DNA from: Bog-473 sp963701955 | GTDB taxonomy: Bacteria; Actinomycetota; Acidimicrobiia; Acidimicrobiales; RAAP-2 | Direction: 5' to 3' | Assembly (NCBI GenBank): GCA_963701955.1 | Contig: OY969694.1 | Location: forward strand, 1,364,001-1,428,000 | DNA length: 64,000 nucleotides | Shown: piece by piece, positions 59,170 to 64,000 of the stretch | How positions within the stretch are numbered: the first letter of the stretch is position 1 | How the letters are laid out: the number at the start of each line of letters is the position of its first letter | Made by a program: the position numbers and the translations under genes | The notes under the pieces: generated by a model | Told to the model about the DNA's origin: nothing | The model's input: only the letters and a program-made list of their open reading frames with translations | Database searches by the model: none

Positions 59170-60780
59170 TCAGTTCTCGGCTTCACCCTCCCCGGCCCGA
59201 GCACCGTGTCCGGGTGATCGTGCAGCCACCAGCGGCCGATGTCGCTCGATCACCTCCAGTTCCTGATTCCTCGGCGCCTCGACCAAGCCGGCGTCCTCTC
59301 CGAAGACCATGGTGGCGCGCCGCGCCGGGTGCCAGGGCAGCCAGGGGCCGATGCCCTCGTGAGCGGGGCTCCCCGAGGCCGCGAAGCTGAGCCACGCCTC
59401 TTGCATCTGGGACGACAGCCGCTCGACGGCGGGGCCGTTCCCGGTGAAGACCTGCACCTCGGGGACGTGGACCGCCCCGAACACGAAGGGCAGCTCCAAC
59501 CCGTGGCACGAACCGAGGATCCCCCCGAATGCCGGCGATGCGAACTCGAAGAGGTACACGTACGCCTTGGCCTCGCGGGCCGAGTGGGCGGCGGCGAGCT
59601 GCAGGCTCGGCCACCGGAACACCAGGTCTGATCCGACGGCGACCCACAAGTCCGTGGCACCGACCTTTTCGCCCCGCGACCGCCGAGCCGCCCTGTAGGT
59701 GGCGACCACCTGGTCGGCCGGCACTCCGGGAAGTGCGAGGGCGACCCACCGGATCATGCCCTCGTCGTCCAGCGCCATGATCTCGGGATCCCCGATCCCG
59801 AAGAGCGTGAGCTCGTCGCGGTTCGTCCCGATCATGAGGTCGACGTGATCGGCGGCGCCGTTGGCGACGGCCGTCAAGGGATGCTCGGGCAGGAAGACAC
59901 CGTCGATCACCGGAAGGAACGGCAGCGGGATGGTCCCGGGGTCCGGCCGGCGTGCCCCGATCTCCGCCGTCGCCTCCACCAGAGCCGCGGCGGGGACCGG
60001 CACGAGGGACTGCCGGTCGCACGATTGGATCCCGAGGATGGCGGCCATCCGTTCGGCCGATCGCTCCGCTTCTTCGATCGTGTGGACGTGCACTCCACCG
60101 CTCTGCACGACGGCGCGGCGGAACAACCCCGCTGACGATGGCGTTCCCATCAGCGCCGACACGCTGAAGGCGCCGGCCGACTCACCGAAGAGCGTGACGT
60201 TGCTCGGATCACCTCCGAACGCGGCGATGTTGTCGCGCACCCACCCGAGAGCGGCCAGCTGGTCGTGGATGCCCCAATTGCCGACGAACCCGTCGGGATC
60301 CCCGAGCCCACGGTGACCGAGGAAGCCGAGGGCGCCGAGGCGGTAGTTGAACGTCACGACGACTGCGGCACCGTGTCGCGCGAGGTTCCCACCGTTGTAG
60401 AGGGACTGCGATCCGCTCCCCGAGGTGAACCCTCCGCCATGGATGAACACCATCACCGGACGCCCCTGTCCGGGCAGTCGCGTGGGTTCGTCGGGGAGCT
60501 CCGGCGTCCAGACGTTCAGCGAGAGGCAATCCTCGCTCTGCCCGGCAGAGCTTCCCGGATCCGCCGGGCTCGTGACTCCCGCCGTCGCGACACGCTGAGG
60601 CGCGATGGGCCCGAACTCGGACGCGTCACGCACGCCGGTCCACACCTCGGCGGGAAGGGGCGGCCTCCAGCGCAGCTCACCGACGGGTGCACTGGCGTAG
60701 GGAATCCCCGCAAAGCACCACTGATCCCCTCGCCAGACACCCCTGAGCCTGCCCTGGGCGACCGACACCACTCCGTCCAC
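59170..60780 (-). CDS. Type-B carboxylesterase/lipase
   Basis: A 536-residue enzyme of the alpha/beta-hydrolase carboxylesterase family. FAGIPYASAPVGELRWRPP and SEDCLSLNVWTP are the family openers, PVMVFIHGGGFTSGSGS is the oxyanion hole, NVTLFGESAGAFSVSALMG contains the nucleophile Ser, MIGTNRDELTLF the acid, and LGSCHGLELPFVFG the catalytic His. No signal peptide is seen, so it acts in the cytoplasm on esters. GTG 60780 is the start. It is divergent from the NlpC/P60 gene. Confidence 0.92.
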   Translation of the reverse strand: MDGVVSVAQGRLRGVWRGDQWCFAGIPYASAPVGELRWRPPLPAEVWTGVRDASEFGPIAPQRVATAGVTSPADPGSSAGQSEDCLSLNVWTPELPDEPTRLPGQGRPVMVFIHGGGFTSGSGSQSLYNGGNLARHGAAVVVTFNYRLGALGFLGHRGLGDPDGFVGNWGIHDQLAALGWVRDNIAAFGGDPSNVTLFGESAGAFSVSALMGTPSSAGLFRRAVVQSGGVHVHTIEEAERSAERMAAILGIQSCDRQSLVPVPAAALVEATAEIGARRPDPGTIPLPFLPVIDGVFLPEHPLTAVANGAADHVDLMIGTNRDELTLFGIGDPEIMALDDEGMIRWVALALPGVPADQVVATYRAARRSRGEKVGATDLWVAVGSDLVFRWPSLQLAAAHSAREAKAYVYLFEFASPAFGGILGSCHGLELPFVFGAVHVPEVQVFTGNGPAVERLSSQMQEAWLSFAASGSPAHEGIGPWLPWHPARRATMVFGEDAGLVEAPRNQELEVIERHRPLVAARSPGHGARAGEGEAEN

Positions 60781-60865
60781 GTGCCTGCACCCTAGGGAGG
60801 GCCGACCGAGGGGTCAACCGAAGGGCCGAAGGTGCCGAATTTGCCACCATGCAGCCGTTACGCTT

Positions 60866-62137
60866 TTGGTGGTGGGCACAGTGACGTGTCGGGCCACTGT
60901 TCGCGGGCGGATCACTGTGACCTGCACGGCGATGATCATCGCGCTCTCCGTCTTGCTCGTCTCGTCCGATTCGGCGCCAGATGCTGATGCCGCCCCGTCG
61001 ACGACGATCCCCGGCCCGGCACCGAACCAGGCGCAGATCAACTCGACCCAGTCGCAAGCGGCGCAGATTGAGAGCACCCTGACCCAGGAAGAGCAGCGGG
61101 GCTCGGTTCTCGACGACCACTACAACACCGCCGTGCAAAATCTCCAGAACATCGAGAACCAGCTCCAGGGGATTCAGGCCGACCTGACGCGCACGCAATC
61201 TGCCGTCGAATCCGACCGCCGAGCGGTGACCTCTGACGCCGTCGCCGCATACGTCTTCGGAACTCCCGTGACAGGTATCGTCTCCTATTTCGACACGTCG
61301 GCCACACTGAGCCAGGCACGCAGCCAGTACACCCAAGGGATCGTTGGCAACCTGACCCGCGACGAGGAAGCGCTGCGACGCTCCCAAACCCTGCTCCAGA
61401 CAGAAGAGAGCCAGCAGCAGTCGGCGGCCGCCGCCGCGCAGCAACAGGCTGCACAAGCCAAGGCATTGGCGCAGGCGAACGCGCAGGAGGCTGCGACGAC
61501 CAAGGCGACGCTCAGTCAGGTTCAAGGTCAACTGGCGCAGGAGATCACGCAGGCCGCCATTGCGGAGGCGCAACAAGAGGCAGCCGCGGCAGCGCGCGCG
61601 GCCAGCGCAGCCGCGCAACAGAAGGCTGCGGCTGCTGCTGCGGCAGCCGCAACGGTGGCCGGGGCCGTGGGCGGTGCCAGCGGCGGAGCCGCGGCGACCC
61701 TGGCCGCCAATCAGGCCGCGGGACCGACCGGCCCGGTCGGCGGGTCGTCGTCGGGAAGCGCGACGGGTTCGGCCGCCGTCGCGGCTGCGGAATCACAACT
61801 CGGCGTGCCCTACGTGTTCGGCGGCGAGCAGCCCCGAGTCGGGTTCGACTGCTCTGGCCTGGTGCAGTGGGCCTGGAGTCAGGCCGGCGTCTCCATCCCG
61901 AGGACGACCGAGACGGAGTGGCCCACGCTCACCCATGTGTCGCTCAGCGCGCTCCAGCCGGGTGACCTGCTCTTCTATTACAACCTGGACGGCGACAACC
62001 TGGTCGATCACGTGGTGATGTACGTGGGCTCAGGCCCCTACGGAACCGACACCGTCATTCAGGCCCCGTTCACCGGCGCAACGGTGTCGTACTCGCCGAT
62101 CTTCACCGAGGGCCTGATCGGGGCCGCCCGCCCCTGA
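60866..62137 (+). CDS. Secreted NlpC/P60 peptidoglycan endopeptidase with coiled-coil domain
   Basis: Up to 423 residues. After a membrane/signal segment (TAMIIALSVLLVSSDSAPDA) a long coiled coil (about 50-235; AQIESTLTQEEQRGSVLDDH, Ala/Gln-rich) resembles CwlO/RipA-type regulatory domains, then an Ala/Gly linker. The C-terminal catalytic domain holds GVPYVFGGEQP, RVGFDCSGLVQWAWSQAGVS (Cys about 329) and DHVVMYVGSG (His about 382). It cuts peptide stems in the cell wall during division or growth. The exact start is unclear: TTG 60866, GTG 60869, 60872 and 60881 are in frame. Confidence 0.88.
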   Translation: MVVGTVTCRATVRGRITVTCTAMIIALSVLLVSSDSAPDADAAPSTTIPGPAPNQAQINSTQSQAAQIESTLTQEEQRGSVLDDHYNTAVQNLQNIENQLQGIQADLTRTQSAVESDRRAVTSDAVAAYVFGTPVTGIVSYFDTSATLSQARSQYTQGIVGNLTRDEEALRRSQTLLQTEESQQQSAAAAAQQQAAQAKALAQANAQEAATTKATLSQVQGQLAQEITQAAIAEAQQEAAAAARAASAAAQQKAAAAAAAAATVAGAVGGASGGAAATLAANQAAGPTGPVGGSSSGSATGSAAVAAAESQLGVPYVFGGEQPRVGFDCSGLVQWAWSQAGVSIPRTTETEWPTLTHVSLSALQPGDLLFYYNLDGDNLVDHVVMYVGSGPYGTDTVIQAPFTGATVSYSPIFTEGLIGAARP

Positions 62138-62228
62138 CACGACACCGCGACCTGCCTGCGTGGTTGGGCAAAGGCGGGGACTCGCGACACGAGGGTGGGC
62201 CGCGTCGGTGGGTCGGTACGATGGTTTC

Positions 62229-63110
62229 GTGACCGGTTCCCGCCAGATGGTCGGGGAGCAACGGCCCTCGACCGCAGTCGTGCCGATTCGCACCGTGGCG
62301 TCCGACACCGACCCTCCAGAGGCAGATCGCCTGTCCGACGTGGACGAGTGGGGGCGATCGGAGCGAACTCGAACCCTTGCCCGCGCCCTCTACCAACCGG
62401 TCTACGCCAAGTGGTTCCGGGCCGAATGGGAAGGCCTCGAGAAGATTCCGACCCAGGGCGGCGCCCTTCTCGTCGCCAATCATGCCGGCGCCATTCCCTC
62501 CGATGCTCCGGTGATCATGCACGGGATCGAGAAGGAACTGGGCCGACCGGTCTACGGCTTGGCCGACGCGTTCTTCCGCACCGTTCCGGTGGTGGGGACC
62601 CTCTGGGCCCGCGCCGGAGGAGTGTCCGCCCGCCCCGCCAACGCGTACCGGTTGCTCAAGGAACAGCACCAGTTGGCGCTCGTCTTCCCCGAGGGGACGA
62701 AGGGACCGTCCAAGTCCTACTCCGAGCGCTATCAACTTCGACGATTCGGCCGGGGAGGCTTCGTCGAGATCGCGATGCGGGCCGGGGTACCGGTCGTGCC
62801 AATCGCGGTGGTGGGATCCGAGGAAACCATGCCCGTGCTGATGCGAGTGCCCGCTCTCGCCCGGGTCCTGGGGCTTCCTTACTTCCCAGTCACGGCGAAC
62901 CTGCTGGTCCTCGGTCCGCTGGGTGCCGCGGTGCCCTTTCCCGCCAAGTTCAGGCTTCGCGTGCTCGACCCGATCCACTTCTCGGTCCCCGCCGATCAGG
63001 AGCGCTATTCGAAGAGTCGGATCATGGAGGAGTCAGAGCACGTGCGCGCGCAGTTGCAGGAGGCCGTGTACGACCTTCTGCGCAATCGCCGAAGCGTGTG
63101 GTTCGGCTGA
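62229..63110 (+). CDS. Lysophospholipid/1-acylglycerol-phosphate acyltransferase (PlsC-like)
   Basis: A 293-residue acyltransferase. GGALLVANHAGAIPSDAPVI carries the catalytic His in an NH...D pattern of this subfamily, WARAGGVSARPANAYRLL the Arg block, and LALVFPEGTKGPSKSYSER the substrate-binding EGT motif. It attaches an acyl group to a membrane lipid at the cytoplasmic face. GTG 62229 is chosen; ATG 62247 is an alternative. The SDR starts 7 bases after its stop; this acyltransferase/SDR pairing is also found in mycobacteria. Confidence 0.85.
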   Translation: MTGSRQMVGEQRPSTAVVPIRTVASDTDPPEADRLSDVDEWGRSERTRTLARALYQPVYAKWFRAEWEGLEKIPTQGGALLVANHAGAIPSDAPVIMHGIEKELGRPVYGLADAFFRTVPVVGTLWARAGGVSARPANAYRLLKEQHQLALVFPEGTKGPSKSYSERYQLRRFGRGGFVEIAMRAGVPVVPIAVVGSEETMPVLMRVPALARVLGLPYFPVTANLLVLGPLGAAVPFPAKFRLRVLDPIHFSVPADQERYSKSRIMEESEHVRAQLQEAVYDLLRNRRSVWFG

Positions 63111-63117
63111 GCGCGCC

Positions 63118-64000
63118 ATGAGCCGACGGATCCTGGTGACCGGTGCCGACACCTTCTGGGGCGGACGGATGGTGCAGGCGCTCGAATCAGAACCCGGGAT
63201 GGACGTGATCGTCGGCCTGGGCACCAGGGCTCCGTCGGTGCGCTTCGAACGGGCCGAGTTCGTGCGGGCCGACCAGAACTACGCGATCTTGAACCGCCTT
63301 GTGAAGGCCACCCAGGTCGACACCATTCTCCACACCTTCATGATCACGAACTCGGCCGCCGTGCCACGGCGCGCCATGCACGAGATCAACGTGATCGGAA
63401 CCATGAACCTGTTGGCCGCAGCGGGTGCAGCCGAATCATCGGTGAAGCACATCGTCGTCAAGTCGTCAACGTTGGTCTACGGATCCTCCGCCGGGGACCC
63501 CAACACGTTCCACGAGGACGCCTCCCGCACGAGTCCGGCGAAGAACGCCGTGGAGCGCGCGCTCGTGGAGGCCGAGAGCCTGGTGCGGGACTTCTCCGAG
63601 GACAACCCCGCCACCCGGGTCACGGTCCTGCGGTTCGCCAACGTCCTGGGGACCAACCTGACCACACCGATCAGCCGACTGCTGGCGCGTCCGGTCTGCC
63701 CCGTCGTGCTCGGATTCGACCCGCTGCTCCAGTTCGTCGAAGAGGGCGACGTCGTGCGAGCTCTCATGCACGCAACCCGGGGAAGCATCCCGGGGCTCTA
63801 CAACGTGGCCGGAGAGGGACGGTTGACCTGGAGCGAGGTGGCCACGATGTGCGGCACCCGGTTGGTGCCGATCTCGCCCTTCAGCCCGTTCGGGGTTCGG
63901 CCGCTGGCTCGGCTGTTCGGCGTCCCCGAGGAGCTCGAGGATCTGCTGCGCTACGGCCGGGGCGTCGACACCCGCCGCTTTGCGACGACCGGGTTCTCCT
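63118..64000 (+). CDS. NAD-dependent epimerase/dehydratase-like SDR, 3' end outside window
   Basis: The frame opens at ATG 63118 and is still open at the last base (294 codons seen). MSRRILVTGADTFWGGRMVQ is a Rossmann GxxxxxG motif; IVVKSSTLVYGSSAGDPNTF corresponds to the SDR serine site. The catalytic Tyr of YxxxK is not visible: the region reads TSPAKNAVERALVEAESL. FANVLGTNLTTPISRLLARP and VEEGDVVRALMHATRGSIPG complete the fold. It is thus probably a non-canonical SDR acting in binding or on an envelope lipid with the adjacent acyltransferase. Confidence 0.8.
   Translation, partial: MSRRILVTGADTFWGGRMVQALESEPGMDVIVGLGTRAPSVRFERAEFVRADQNYAILNRLVKATQVDTILHTFMITNSAAVPRRAMHEINVIGTMNLLAAAGAAESSVKHIVVKSSTLVYGSSAGDPNTFHEDASRTSPAKNAVERALVEAESLVRDFSEDNPATRVTVLRFANVLGTNLTTPISRLLARPVCPVVLGFDPLLQFVEEGDVVRALMHATRGSIPGLYNVAGEGRLTWSEVATMCGTRLVPISPFSPFGVRPLARLFGVPEELEDLLRYGRGVDTRRFATTGFS

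Noticed and set aside
1..64000. Prophage, insertion sequences or transposases
   Set aside because: No transposase, integrase, terminase or structural phage protein was recognised in any frame.

Overview
The window is very GC-rich, densely coding DNA from an actinobacterium, most likely a member of the Acidimicrobiia or a related environmental lineage. The pointers are: many GTG starts and GTGA/ATGA gene overlaps; an HU protein with a Lys/Ala/Pro-rich tail; a BsaP-type companion of biotin synthase; F420 biosynthesis genes (cofD, cofE) beside several F420-type oxidoreductases; and the actinobacterial grouping of manB, a Trm112-like protein, an SIS protein, a DUF5719 protein, a large GT2 locus and a mannose-1-phosphate guanylyltransferase. 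Lineage is inferred from gene content; no rRNA gene is present.

Layout. 1-13.1 kb is a catabolic block: two luciferase-like (F420-type) oxidoreductases, three amidohydrolase-2 proteins, a class III CoA-transferase, a nitroreductase, an alpha/beta hydrolase, an ABC solute-binding protein, an MmgE/PrpD protein and an N-acyl-D-amino-acid deacylase. 13.3-25.4 kb holds envelope and housekeeping genes: a VKOR/DUF929 thiol-redox pair, membrane proteins, HU, DUF5522, a Ddn-like protein, a secreted GH43-like protein with a six-copy 42-residue repeat domain, AIM24, and an adenine methylase/PPK2 operon. 25.4-30.8 kb is the biotin locus (bioB-bsaP converging on bioA-bioF-bioD), with an archaeal-type riboflavin synthase divergent from bioA. 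30.9-40.4 kb carries a second secreted protein with the same 42-residue repeats (PQQ-like propeller), DUF5684, a YgjP-like metallopeptidase, manB-Trm112-SIS, a CPBP protease and FtsH. 40.4-57 kb is an envelope-glycan and F420 region: ECF sigma/DUF4349, DUF5719, a GT2/membrane protein, Rmd, three GT4 glycosyltransferases, cofD-cofE, a sugar epimerase, a mannose-1-phosphate guanylyltransferase and a BTAD remnant. 57.4-64 kb has a less GC-biased DUF2142 protein, an unusual tRNA, a type-B carboxylesterase, an NlpC/P60 peptidase, an acyltransferase and an SDR cut by the window end.

How they fit together. ManB and the guanylyltransferase would make GDP-mannose. Rmd plus a GDP-mannose dehydratase not seen here would convert it to a GDP-deoxyhexose, used by the GT4/GT2 enzymes for an envelope glycan. 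CofD/CofE make F420 for the LLM and Ddn-like enzymes.

Quality warning. At least eight genes are each broken by a single-base shift, with recognisable protein on both sides (positions near 1713, 5070, 41727, 43590, 43731, 47600, 49601 and 52198); several more junctions are suspicious. One (cofD) lies in a G homopolymer. Consensus indel errors are the simplest explanation, so these genes are annotated as single interrupted CDSs.
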